Positions 35,821 to 43,172 of a DNA stretch of 64,000 bases are shown here, piece by piece. The position numbers and the translations under genes were made by a program. The stretch is from Micromonospora sp. Llam0. Lineage in GTDB: Bacteria > Actinomycetota > Actinomycetes > Mycobacteriales > Micromonosporaceae. The number at the start of each line of letters is the position of its first letter. The stretch's first letter is position 1. The stretch spans positions 62,001 to 126,000 of the forward strand of contig NZ_RJJY01000002.1 of the NCBI RefSeq assembly GCF_003751085.1, given 5' to 3'. Under the pieces are notes generated by a model, which made no database searches, was not told the origin of the DNA, and saw nothing but the letters and a program-made list of their open reading frames with translations.

Positions 35821-35838
35821 AACAACGCCGGGGCCCTG
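35821..35838. repeat. IS terminal inverted repeat, right
   Basis: Reverse complement of CAGGGCCCCGGCGTTGTT; followed immediately by the second copy of the target duplication. Confidence 0.93.
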
Positions 35839-35848
35839 GCTGGAGCCG
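35839..35848. repeat. Target-site duplication, right copy
   Basis: GCTGGAGCCG, identical to 34326-34335. Confidence 0.9.
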
Positions 35849-36493
35849 TAGCTGGCGCTGCCGTCGTCGCGCCGCCGGTAGTGGTGGGAGGTGCCCTGCT
35901 GGGTCACCATGTCGTAGGTGTCGAAGCCGACATGCCGGTCCGTCACCTCGAACGGCACCGCCGACTGCCCCGGCGGGTATCGCCGGATGCCCGGCACCCA
36001 CAGCTCGACGACGAAACGCCCGCCCGGCGACAGGTGCCGGGCGGCGTTGCGGAAGCACTCCACCTGCTCATCCTGCGTACGCAGATTGCCGATGCTGTTG
36101 TAAACGACGTACACCAGCGAAAACCGCCCCGGAACCGTCGTCTTCGCCATGTCGCCGATGACAACCGGCAGGTCTTCCGCCACCGGGACCTTGCGGCGTA
36201 GTTGATCGACCATCGGCTGCGAGAATTCGATCCCGCTAACCGAGACGCCCTTCGCGGAAAGTGGGATCGCCACCCGGCCGGTGCCGATCGCGAACTCCAG
36301 CGCAGCGCCGGTGCCGGCCAGCTGGGCGAGAAAATCCACTGTCGGGTTGAGCACGTGCGGGGCGAACATCTCGGCCGAGGTGTTGTCGTACCCCTGCGCC
36401 GTCTGCTCGTCCCACAGGTCACTGCTCGTCATGGCGCGATCCTGCACGTGTCTGCCGGCTCCGCACCAACCATTTACGACGCTTGATCAACAC

Positions 36494-36550
36494 CGAGGTG
36501 ACGCTGACGCACCTCAAAATCGCGAAATGAGGTACGTCAGCGTCACCTCG
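36494..36550. repeat. Palindromic repeat element, copy 1
   Basis: 23-nt arms (CGAGGTGACGCTGACGCACC plus TCA, and its complement with one mismatch) around an 11-nt AT-rich loop AAATCGCGAAA. The arms share GAGGTGACGCTGACG with copies at 38045 and 38409. It lies in the divergent region between the split methyltransferase gene and the YnfA-like gene, so it is not placed as a terminator. Confidence 0.85.
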
Positions 36551-36613
36551 ACGCGGCGGGACAGTGCCTCGGGTGCCGGCGGGCCTCGGTAGGGTCTGGG
36601 TAGGGTCGGCGTC

Positions 36614-36946
36614 GTGACCGTCGCGCGCTCCCTCGTCCTGTTCGTCTTGGCCGCAGTCGCCGAGATCGGCGGAGCCTGGCTGATCTGGCAGGGCTGGCGG
36701 GAGCACCGCGGCCTGCTGTGGATCGCCGCCGGGGTGATCGCGCTCGGGCTGTACGGGTTCGCGGCGTCGTTGCAGCCGGATCCGAACTTCGGCCGGATCC
36801 TCGCCGCCTACGGCGGAATCTTCGTCGCCGGCTCGCTCGCCTGGGGCGTCGTCGTAGACAAGTTCCGGCCGGACCGCTGGGACCTCACCGGCGCGGCGAT
36901 CTGCCTGGTCGGCGTCGCCGTCATCATGTACGCCCCACGCGGCTGA
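36614..36946 (+). CDS. YnfA-family (UPF0060) small membrane protein
   Basis: A 110-residue protein with four membrane helices, the size and pattern of YnfA/UPF0060 proteins that are distantly related to small multidrug exporters. Conserved pieces are [47 protein letters not shown] and [21 protein letters not shown] 36614 follows TAGGGT (36601-36606) by 7 nt, a leaderless arrangement. Transport substrate unknown. Confidence 0.92.
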   Translation: MTVARSLVLFVLAAVAEIGGAWLIWQGWREHRGLLWIAAGVIALGLYGFAASLQPDPNFGRILAAYGGIFVAGSLAWGVVVDKFRPDRWDLTGAAICLVGVAVIMYAPRG

Positions 36947-37104
36947 ACCACGAAGACCACACTGCCGCCAGTACTCCTGGAGCGACGGTGCTCCTGGAGC
37001 CGGCGGTACTCCTTGAGTCGGGGAGTGTTCTTCTTTAGTCGGATGCGCGACTTGACTGGCGTACCGGGCAGAAAACGACGGCGACGACAGGGCAAGCTCC
37101 TCCG

Positions 37105-38031
37105 ATGTCCCGCCCCGCCACGGTGCCACGCGAGCTGAGCTTCGAGCCGTTCTCCGGCAGCAGCGCCATCGCCGCCGGCGTGATCACCCGGCGGATGCTC
37201 AACGGCCCGTCCTGGCGCCGTATCCTCCCCGACGTCTACGTACACAAGAGCTCGTACCACCCCGACGACCACCGGATGTGGTGCAGAGCCGCCGCCGCAC
37301 GGCTGCCGCCCGGCGCGGCGATCCACGAGCTCAGCGCAGCATTTCTATGGGGGGTCGATCTTCTGCCGCGACGCGGACCCGGGCAGGTGGTGGTGCCGGT
37401 GCACGTCGCCCTACCCAAGACGGCCAGGCGGTACTCACACCCCATCTTGAAGTCCGCATACCGGACGTTCGCCCCTGACGACATCACGTCCTTGAGCGGA
37501 CTTCCCTTGACCACTGGAGTCCGTACCGCGTTCGACCTGGGTCGCTCTTTGCCGCGCGCCGACGCGCTCGGCGCCCTCGACGCCGTCCTGCGCCGCCGCG
37601 TTGTGACGCGTAGGCAGCTCGCGGCGTACATCGACACCCGTCGAGGGGTGCGCGGTCTGCGGCAGGTCCGGGGGCTACTTGCCATTGCCGAGCCGTTGAG
37701 CGAATCGCCGATGGAGAGCCGTCTCCGTCTGCTGCTGCACGACGCCGGCCTGCCGAAACCCACCCCGCAGTACAGGGTGAAAGCTCCTTCTGCGGGCAAG
37801 GGGCGGTTCGTCGCGCGGGTCGACCTGGCGTACCCGCAGTGGCGGATTGCCATCGAGTACGAGGGTGACCACCACCGGGAGCGAGCGACGTTCCGCAAGG
37901 ACGTGTATCGCTTCAACGCGCTCCGGGAAGCCGGCTGGCTGGCGCTGCGCTTCACCGCCGACGACGTACTCCGGCGAAAAGAACAAGTCGCACAAAAGGT
38001 ACGGCACGCGATCGCCGAGCGCACCACTTGA
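37105..38031 (+). CDS. DUF559-type PD-(D/E)XK nuclease-like protein with AbiEi-like N-terminus
   Basis: A 308-residue protein of a family common in actinobacteria. The N-terminal ~180 residues resemble AbiEi/winged-helix antitoxin-like regions (VITRRMLNGPSWRRILPDVYVH, LPLTTGVRTAFDLGR), and the C-terminal domain is Vsr/DUF559-like: SPMESRLRLLL, then RVDLAYPQWRIAIEYEGDHHR with the D-x-E-Y pattern of a PD-(D/E)XK active site, and ALREAGWLALRFTADDVL. DNA cleavage is possible but unproven. The end of the gene is the left boundary of a tandem duplication. Confidence 0.78.
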   Translation: MSRPATVPRELSFEPFSGSSAIAAGVITRRMLNGPSWRRILPDVYVHKSSYHPDDHRMWCRAAAARLPPGAAIHELSAAFLWGVDLLPRRGPGQVVVPVHVALPKTARRYSHPILKSAYRTFAPDDITSLSGLPLTTGVRTAFDLGRSLPRADALGALDAVLRRRVVTRRQLAAYIDTRRGVRGLRQVRGLLAIAEPLSESPMESRLRLLLHDAGLPKPTPQYRVKAPSAGKGRFVARVDLAYPQWRIAIEYEGDHHRERATFRKDVYRFNALREAGWLALRFTADDVLRRKEQVAQKVRHAIAERTT

Positions 38032-38044
38032 TCACATCGCGCCC

Positions 38045-38105
38045 GTCGAGGTGACGCTGACGCACCTCATTTTCGCGTTTTAGCGTGCGTCAGCGTCACC
38101 TCGAC
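38045..38105. repeat. Palindromic repeat element, copy 2
   Basis: Perfect 21-bp arms (GTCGAGGTGACGCTGACGCA plus C) around a 19-nt loop containing TTTTCGCGTTTTAG. It lies between the convergent stops of the nuclease gene and DUF397 copy A, and its right arm encodes the last residues (RRGDADAR) and precedes the stop of DUF397. Confidence 0.9.
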
Positions 38106-38328
38106 GCCGCAGCCCCGCGACAAAGCCGGTCCAGGAGTCGCCCGAAAAGGACAACACCGGGCCGTACGGATCCTTCGAGTCCCGCACCGCGACACCGGAG
38201 ACACCCGAAACACCCTCGTCAGCGAGCCCAGCCACCTCGACGCAGTTGGAGTCGGAGCCGCTACGGCTCGACTTGCGCCACGCCAAACCCACCGGCAGGT
38301 CGGCTGCGTCCATCGTCGCCTCACTCAC
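38080..38328 (-). CDS. DUF397 protein, copy A
   Basis: An 82-residue protein of the DUF397 family that accompanies WhiJ-type XRE regulators. Hallmarks are LAWRKSSRSGSDSNCVEVA, VAVRDSKDPYGPVLSF and W-x3-V. It arose by the tandem duplication, and is now separated from the XRE gene by copy B. Only a short stub of the XRE 3' end precedes its GTG. Whether it is transcribed depends on read-through from copy B. Confidence 0.88.
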   Translation of the reverse strand: MSEATMDAADLPVGLAWRKSSRSGSDSNCVEVAGLADEGVSGVSGVAVRDSKDPYGPVLSFSGDSWTGFVAGLRRRGDADAR

Positions 38329-38408
38329 GCTCGTGTTCTGCCGCAATCTCGTCGCGCAAAAGGTACAGCACGCGATCGCCGAGCGCACCACTTGATCACA
38401 TCGCGCCC

Positions 38409-38469
38409 GTCGAGGTGACGCTGACGCACCTCATTTTCGCGTTTTAGCGTGCGTCAGCGTCACCTCGAC
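38409..38469. repeat. Palindromic repeat element, copy 3
   Basis: Identical to copy 2 and exactly 364 bp downstream, generated by the tandem duplication. 21-bp perfect arms, 19-nt loop. Confidence 0.9.
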
Positions 38470-38710
38470 GCCGCAGCCCCGCGACAAAGCCGGTCCAGGA
38501 GTCGCCCGAAAAGGACAACACCGGGCCGTACGGATCCTTCGAGTCCCGCACCGCGACACCGGAGACACCCGAAACACCCTCGTCAGCGAGCCCAGCCACC
38601 CCGGCGAGCCCAGCCACCTCGACGCAGTTGGAGTTGGAGCCGCTACGGCTCGACTTGCGCCACGCCAAACCCACCGGCAGGTCGGCTGCGTCCATCGTCG
38701 CCTCACTCAC
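38444..38710 (-). CDS. DUF397 protein, copy B (coupled to the XRE regulator)
   Basis: An 88-residue DUF397 protein identical to copy A except for a six-residue insertion (GVAGLA duplicated before ADEGV) and Asn for Asp in SGSNSNC. Its GTG start overlaps the end of the XRE gene by 8 bp, the usual coupling of WhiJ-like regulators with their small partner. In WhiJ-type systems the DUF397 protein is thought to modulate the DNA-binding partner; for this locus that is inference. Confidence 0.9.
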   Translation of the reverse strand: MSEATMDAADLPVGLAWRKSSRSGSNSNCVEVAGLAGVAGLADEGVSGVSGVAVRDSKDPYGPVLSFSGDSWTGFVAGLRRRGDADAR

Positions 38711-39548
38711 GCTCGTGTTCTGCCGCGAGCCGGGCCACCAGGTCGATCGACTCGGCAGGGCTCAGTGCCACTGTGAGCAGCCTATCCATTTCATCGCGAA
38801 AGAAGCTCACCTGCTCGGGCTCCTCCAGGAACAACCCGGAGATCTTGTGCTCAAGATGCACGACCGTCTGGCTGCGTGGGAAGTCGAGGATGGCGAACGC
38901 GCCGTCCAGACCTGTGTAGCCGCCGACCGATGACGGCACGACTTGCAGGGTGACCTTCGGGCGGTCGGCGGCGTCGACGAGGTATCGGAGTTGTCGACCC
39001 ATCACCCACGCACCGCCGAGCGGCCGACGAAGCGCCGACTCGTCCAGAATCGCGTGCAGCGCCGGTGGTTCGGACCTCGCCAGGATGGCTTGGCGGCCGA
39101 GCCGGGCGGTGACTCTGGTCTGGGCATCGGCCTCCGGGATGCAGCAGCCTCGCAGTACCGCCCTGGTGTAGTCGGGGGTCTGCAGCAGACCTGGCACGAG
39201 CAGCGGCTCGAAGTCGAAGATCGCCGACGCCTCGGCCTCCAACTGGATCAACGTGCGGGACTCCACCGGGAGACCGCCAAGCACCTCCCACCAGCCGGGC
39301 TCGGAGCGCTCCGACATGGCGAGCAGCCGCTGCCGTTCCTCACCGGTGACACCGTAGATGACCAGCAGGGATGCGACGTCCTCCAGTTTGCTGCCCTGCC
39401 GGCCGGTCTCCATCCTGGACAACTTCGACGCCGGCCAGCCGAGACTCGCCGCCACCCCACGGACGCTCAGCTTCCGGCCCTGTCGCAGCGTGCGCAGTTC
39501 GCCGGCGAGGCCACGGATGGCGATGGTGGGCGGCGTTGGCTTGGTCAT
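38703..39548 (-). CDS. WhiJ-like XRE regulator with DUF5753 domain
   Basis: A 281-residue repressor-type protein: N-terminal HTH_31/XRE domain (LRTLRQGRKLSVRGVAASLGWPASKLSRMETG, about 17-49) and a C-terminal DUF5753 ligand-like domain (EAEASAIFDFEPLLVPGLLQTPDYTRAVL, VVPSSVGGYTGLDGAFAILDF, VVHLEHKISGLFLEEPEQV). GGAGG lies 6 nt before the ATG. It is followed by two DUF397 genes and is divergent from a 121-aa gene that it may control; the intergenic DNA contains GTTGTATGCAAC (39600-39611), an imperfect palindrome that could be an operator. Confidence 0.93.
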   Translation of the reverse strand: MTKPTPPTIAIRGLAGELRTLRQGRKLSVRGVAASLGWPASKLSRMETGRQGSKLEDVASLLVIYGVTGEERQRLLAMSERSEPGWWEVLGGLPVESRTLIQLEAEASAIFDFEPLLVPGLLQTPDYTRAVLRGCCIPEADAQTRVTARLGRQAILARSEPPALHAILDESALRRPLGGAWVMGRQLRYLVDAADRPKVTLQVVPSSVGGYTGLDGAFAILDFPRSQTVVHLEHKISGLFLEEPEQVSFFRDEMDRLLTVALSPAESIDLVARLAAEHERE

Positions 39549-39652
39549 CGAAATCCTCCTGTCCCCAACCTCTTGACACGAGGCTACCGCCGTAGCCATG
39601 TTGTATGCAACGTTGCTTTCCTGAGAGACACAGCCCGAGTGAGGTGAGCCTG

Positions 39653-40018
39653 ATGTTGGTGAAGGTGCGGGCGTACGACCCGGCGGACAGTCCGGGGCCG
39701 ATCCCGTCGGTGATCGACCACTTCCGGCCTGGCCCGGACCTGCCCGAGCAGCTCAGCGAGGCGGAGCACACCGCAGCCCGCTACACGGTGATCCTGGTGC
39801 CACCGGAAGAGGCGGAGATCCTCGATCTCGGCCGGGAGAACCCGGGGCTCAAGCTCTACCTGGACCACCACTGGGAGGCGGACGTAACCGACCTCGATCA
39901 GGCGGCGACGCTGATCGCCGAACACTGCGGCAAGCCGGTCACGCTGGTCGAGCACCGGGCCGACCTCTGCTACTGGAGCGCGCACGTGGAGCTGCCCTAC
40001 GCCGACGGTACGAGCTGA
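39653..40018 (+). CDS. Hypothetical protein divergent from the WhiJ-like regulator
   Basis: A 121-residue acidic, soluble protein without a recognised domain: VKVRAYDPADSPGP at the start, a central LVPPEEAEILDLGRENPG and a Trp/His-containing LYLDHHWEADV and CYWSAHVELPY near the end. ATG 39653 follows GAGGTGAG. Its place opposite a WhiJ-type regulator makes it a likely target gene. It ends before a strong bidirectional terminator. Confidence 0.65.
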   Translation: MLVKVRAYDPADSPGPIPSVIDHFRPGPDLPEQLSEAEHTAARYTVILVPPEEAEILDLGRENPGLKLYLDHHWEADVTDLDQAATLIAEHCGKPVTLVEHRADLCYWSAHVELPYADGTS

Positions 40019-40072
40019 CCCGCCGCCCGGCAGGCACACCGCGCGCAGACAGTCACCTGCACACAGCCACAC

Positions 40073-40110
40073 GTCTGCCGGGCTGGCCGATAACGGCCAG
40101 CCCGGCAGAC
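40073..40110. terminator. Bidirectional terminator
   Basis: Perfect 16-bp inverted repeat GTCTGCCGGGCTGGCC with a 6-nt loop between the convergent stops at 40018 and 40133. Confidence 0.88.
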
Positions 40111-40132
40111 GGCATCGAGGCAGCAGGGTTTC

Positions 40133-40774
40133 TCAGGGCGACGGCGTGCGGTGGGCCCGGACGACGAAGTCGTGGATCGTCAACTGCTTCGAGTCGTGGT
40201 GCACCTCGCGGGTCCGGGACTCCGCCACGGCCACCTCCCACTGCGCATCCGGCAGGGATTTGACGACGGCGTCCAAGCCGATCGACGCGGCCTTCGGGGC
40301 ATGGGCGGCCGAATGGGTGTCGGCGTGGTCGTGTCCGACGACCAGCAGTGTCCCGCCGGGGGCGACGGCGGCGGCCAGCCGTGCCACGAACTTGTCGAAC
40401 GGCAGGTCGGGGTGGACGTACTGGCTGGTCACCAGGTCGTAGCGGTGCGACGGTTGCCAGCTGGTCAGGTCGGCGGTGAGCCAGGTGATCCGCTGCGCGA
40501 CGCCCGGATCCTGCTGAGCGGCGAGCTCCTTGGCGCGGTCGACCGCGGTCGACGAGGCGTCGACGGCGGTCACCTGCCAACCTCGGCTGGCGAGCCAGAT
40601 CGCGTCGGCGCCGGTGCCGCAGCCCGCGTCGAGCGCCGTACCCGGGGGCAGGTCCGCCACCTCGGCGACCAGCTGCGGTCCCGGCGCGCCGGGCCCCGCC
40701 GGCCGCTCCTGGTAGTGCTGCTCCCACCAGTCGGCACTGAACGCGGGGTGGCCTGGGTGGGTCTCGTTGGTCAT
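40133..40774 (-). CDS. Class I SAM-dependent methyltransferase
   Basis: A 213-residue methyltransferase: SAM motif I ALDAGCGTGADAIWLASRGW (about 47-66), motif II VTAVDASSTAVDRAKE, motif IV YDLVTSQYVH. The N-terminal FSADWWEQHYQERP is typical of small-molecule or TehB/UbiE-like enzymes, and the C-terminal VAESRTREVHHDSKQLTIHDFVVRAHR resembles methyltransferases encoded beside cupin-XRE regulators. It is divergent from exactly such a gene (40884), suggesting control by it. Substrate unknown. Confidence 0.85.
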   Translation of the reverse strand: MTNETHPGHPAFSADWWEQHYQERPAGPGAPGPQLVAEVADLPPGTALDAGCGTGADAIWLASRGWQVTAVDASSTAVDRAKELAAQQDPGVAQRITWLTADLTSWQPSHRYDLVTSQYVHPDLPFDKFVARLAAAVAPGGTLLVVGHDHADTHSAAHAPKAASIGLDAVVKSLPDAQWEVAVAESRTREVHHDSKQLTIHDFVVRAHRTPSP

Positions 40775-40883
40775 GTCTCGACGGTAGTGAGCCTTCCGGG
40801 AACTGGAAGAGTTCATGCGGTTTCCGCAAGAACAGGCTGCGCATCGGCAGGGACCGCCGTCGGACACACCTAGCATGGTGGGC

Positions 40884-41474
40884 GTGTCAGAGGTCGACCT
40901 TTCCGACGTGGTCCGGCAACGCATCCGTGGCCTGCGGCAGGCACGCGGCTGGAGCCTCGACTCGCTCGCCGCCCGGTGCCACCTCAGCCCGTCCACGCTG
41001 AGCCGCATCGAGACCGGACACCGGCGGATCGACCTCGACCAGCTCGTCGCCCTGGCCCGGGCACTGGACACCACGATCGATCAACTCGTCGAGCCGGTCG
41101 ACGACGCGGATGTGATCATCCGACCGATGCAGCACCAGGAGCCGGGTCTGGCCACCTGGGTGCTGTCGCGCGACCCGGCGCAGCGTGGCGGCAGCATGGT
41201 GGCGAAGATGCGGATCACTCCGGAGCGCCGTACCGGTCCGGGGCATCTGAGTGTGCACCCCGGGCGGGAGTGGTTCTTCGTGCTCAGCGGCACCGCGCTG
41301 CTGCACCTGGGTGAGCGGCAGATTCCGGTCGGGCCAGGGAACGCGGCCGAGTTCTCCACGATGATCCCGCACTCCATCGGCGCGGTGAACGGGCCGGTCG
41401 AGATCCTCACCATCTTCGACCAGGACGGCGAGCGGGCACACACCCAGTCGTCGAACGACCTGCCACCGAGTTGA
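40884..41474 (+). CDS. XRE-family regulator with cupin domain
   Basis: A 196-residue regulator: N-terminal HTH (IRGLRQARGWSLDSLAARCHLSPSTLSRIETG) and C-terminal cupin_2 sensor (GPGHLSVHPGREWFFVLSGTALLHLGERQIPVGPGNAAEFSTMIPHSIG). GTG 40884 was preferred because TAGCAT (40871-40876) lies exactly 7 nt upstream and no ribosome site is seen, the leaderless pattern; ATG 40875 would fall within the -10 box. Probably represses the divergent methyltransferase gene. Confidence 0.9.
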   Translation: MSEVDLSDVVRQRIRGLRQARGWSLDSLAARCHLSPSTLSRIETGHRRIDLDQLVALARALDTTIDQLVEPVDDADVIIRPMQHQEPGLATWVLSRDPAQRGGSMVAKMRITPERRTGPGHLSVHPGREWFFVLSGTALLHLGERQIPVGPGNAAEFSTMIPHSIGAVNGPVEILTIFDQDGERAHTQSSNDLPPS

Positions 41475-41493
41475 GCGACCCCCAGCTCAGTCT

Positions 41494-41712
41494 TGCCATA
41501 CGGCAAGCCTTGACGCCGATAGCGCAAGGCGGCGCTAGCGTCTGGACCGCTGTCGCCGGAGGCGGCGGGCGGCTCGGGATGTACCTGTCGGCGTTCCTGG
41601 TCGACGTGGCGGACTGGCGCTGTCCTCGGCTGGTCCGCGCTGCGCTCCACACTGGCGTTGACTTCCTCCCCACGGCTGAAGCCGAGGGACTCCCGTGGCT
41701 GAGGGCGTTCAC
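41494..41712 (-). other. Possible IS200/IS605-type end remnant
   Basis: The 295 bp between the cupin gene and the nitroreductase gene have no convincing gene. They contain a perfect small hairpin CTTGCCATACGGCAAG (41494-41509) and, on the minus strand, GGGAGTCCCTCGGCTTCAGC followed by CGTGGGGAGGAAGTCAA, which resembles the hairpin end of IS605/TnpB elements in high-GC genomes. No tnpA or tnpB remains. Low certainty. Confidence 0.3.
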
Positions 41713-41769
41713 GCCGAACGCCGTTCAGGTGGTTGGCGCGTCGCTGGCCGCCCAGCGGCAGGGCCTCAA

Positions 41770-42270
41770 TCACGACCCCGGCGGCTGCGGCTGCGGCTGC
41801 GGCTCGAGGATTACCACTGCGGTTTCGGTTGGCCGGAGCGTGGCGTACCCGTCCAGCTCGGCGCCCTGCTCGCGCCATCTGGCCCACAGCCGCGCTCGCT
41901 CGTCTCCGGCCGCTACCCGCGCCCGTACCGGGCGCGATCCGCCGGCCAGCTCGACTCTGGCGTCGGGCTGCGCCTGCAGGTTGAGCCACCAGGCCGGCTC
42001 GCCGGCAGCCCAGCCGTTCATGGCCAGGGTGACGAGGTTGGGGCCGTCCTCGAAGTAGGCGATGATCACGCTGCGCTCCTGGCCGGTGCGGCGTCCGACG
42101 GTGGTGAGGCGCAGCGCTCCCCAGCGCCTGACTCCCGGACGCCAGAGTCCGAGCCGACCTCTCGTGATGCCGTAAAGGCGGCGGTGCATGGACCAGAAGG
42201 AGCGGACGAACCAGCGTGGGGGAAGCGAGGGCTCTCGTGGCTGCTTGCCTGCCATTGGACCGTCCTTCAT
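41770..42270 (-). CDS. Deazaflavin (F420)-dependent nitroreductase-family protein
   Basis: A 166-residue split-barrel protein of the Ddn family that uses reduced F420. LRLTTVGRRTGQERSVIIAYFEDGPNLVTLAMNG and EPAWWLNLQAQPDARVEL are the family's core strands; the R-T-G-Q-E-R segment contacts the cofactor phosphate in relatives. The start ATG overlaps the stop of the DUF4386 gene (ATGA). The C-terminus ends in a PQPQPQPP run encoded by CCGCAG repeats. The substrate is unknown. Confidence 0.88.
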   Translation of the reverse strand: MKDGPMAGKQPREPSLPPRWFVRSFWSMHRRLYGITRGRLGLWRPGVRRWGALRLTTVGRRTGQERSVIIAYFEDGPNLVTLAMNGWAAGEPAWWLNLQAQPDARVELAGGSRPVRARVAAGDERARLWARWREQGAELDGYATLRPTETAVVILEPQPQPQPPGS

Positions 42271-42980
42271 CGCGGGCTGACGGGGTCGGTCTGGGGGTGG
42301 CGCCGGTCGAGGTCGAAGCCCTTGGCGATCAGCCAGGCCGCGAGCGCCATCTCCTGCACCGCCAGCGGTAGGACCAGCACGATCTGGGAGGGCCTGAAAG
42401 GCTCCACGACCTCGACGAGCACCCCAATCCCCGCCGACCAGTAGAGGATCGCGCCGAGCAAGCCCCAGCCTGCCAGCCAGCGGGGGACGAGCCTGGCCCG
42501 GTACAGCGCAGTGTTGAGGATCAGGGCGGCCATCGGGAAGGCCACCGTACTCAGAACGGTGTGACCCGCCCAGTCGCGGGCGGCCATGACCACGTCGCCG
42601 AGTGTCTGGATGTGGGGAGCATCGGCAGGGTTCGCCGCCGCGAACTGCTGACCCACTGTCAGCATGGTCAGCAGACCAGTGGTGGCGGCGAGCAGAATCA
42701 TCCCTTCGACTGCCCGGGCGATGACATAGCCCAGGGCCAAGCGTTCGGAGAAGCATCTCAGCACCGGGTATGCCGCTACGGGAATCGCGACCACGGCGGT
42801 TGCCATGATCAGCTCCAGGAACGCTCCCGTGATCACCCGATCTGCGTTGCGCGACATCCAAGGGAGATAGTCGTCGGGAGGGGCGAGGATCGGCTGCTCC
42901 ACTACAGCAGCGGCCAACCCGGCGAGGGTCGCCACGATGAACAGGCTGCCGACGACACGGGCGGTGGTCCGATGGTTCAT
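42267..42980 (-). CDS. DUF4386-family membrane protein
   Basis: A 237-residue integral membrane protein with six predicted helices. The N-terminal RTTARVVGSLFIVATLAGLAA and the C-terminal PRWLAGWGLLGAILYWSAG fit the DUF4386 family as known from Bacillus and actinobacteria; no biochemical role is established. AAGGAG precedes the ATG. It is coupled to the F420-type reductase downstream and divergent from a two-component system. Confidence 0.83.
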   Translation of the reverse strand: MNHRTTARVVGSLFIVATLAGLAAAVVEQPILAPPDDYLPWMSRNADRVITGAFLELIMATAVVAIPVAAYPVLRCFSERLALGYVIARAVEGMILLAATTGLLTMLTVGQQFAAANPADAPHIQTLGDVVMAARDWAGHTVLSTVAFPMAALILNTALYRARLVPRWLAGWGLLGAILYWSAGIGVLVEVVEPFRPSQIVLVLPLAVQEMALAAWLIAKGFDLDRRHPQTDPVSPR

Positions 42981-43172
42981 GGGTCTCCTTACGTCACGAG
43001 TGACCGTAGGCCGCTACCACCGGCACCGTCGCCAGTCGCTGCGACGGTTGGCAGCTCCTCCGCGAGGCCGATCGACCTGGAGTGACGGACTCGAACGATC
43101 CGCCTCGGGTGGGATGCCGGGCTCCGCCTCGGGACGGGCGATCCGAGGGGCGGGGCCGCGTAGCCTGAGGCC

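Larger units (their letters stand above)
34336..35838 (-). mobile_element. ISAs1-family insertion sequence, 1503 bp, apparently intact
   Basis: Bounded by perfect 18-bp terminal inverted repeats CAGGGCCCCGGCGTTGTT (34336-34353 and 35821-35838) and flanked by a 10-bp direct repeat GCTGGAGCCG. One full-length transposase gene occupies it on the minus strand. The untouched ends, intact transposase and the clean interruption of a methyltransferase frame point to a recent insertion. Confidence 0.95.
34107..36432 (-). pseudogene. Class I SAM-dependent methyltransferase, split by an ISAs1-type element
   Basis: N-terminal half 36432-35849 (MTSSDLWDEQTAQGYDNTS, then motif I LEFAIGTGRVAIPL and later FSLVYVVYNSIGNL) and C-terminal half 34335-34107 (RYIWPAECDLMARLAG ... 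SGKHISVWRKPF). Removing the IS and one copy of the 10-bp target repeat joins them in frame as SASYGSSNFRYIWP and gives exactly 271 codons including the stop. The gene must have been intact before insertion. The N-terminal half alone could still be translated with an IS-derived tail (to 35725), but it lacks the last strands of the fold. Confidence 0.92.
37987..38726. repeat. Tandem segmental duplication (two ~360-380 bp units)
   Basis: Unit A 37987-38344 and unit B 38351-38726 are nearly identical with an offset of 364 bp. Each contains the 3' end of the nuclease gene, one palindromic element and one whole DUF397 gene. Unit B has an 18-bp insertion (CCCGGCGAGCCCAGCCAC, itself a local duplication); a few single-base differences, such as GAGTCGGAGC versus GAGTTGGAGC, separate the copies. 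Unit B joins the XRE gene, so it is the ancestral right end and unit A the left end. Confidence 0.92.

Noticed and set aside
38045..38105. Palindrome copy 2 as an ordinary terminator
   Set aside because: It does lie between convergent stops, but the same sequence occurs in a divergent promoter region (36494-36550), so a repeat family explains it better; termination may be a secondary effect.
41780..41812. (CGGCTG)n microsatellite as a regulatory repeat
   Set aside because: It encodes the PQPQPQ end of the nitroreductase-family protein and needs no other explanation.
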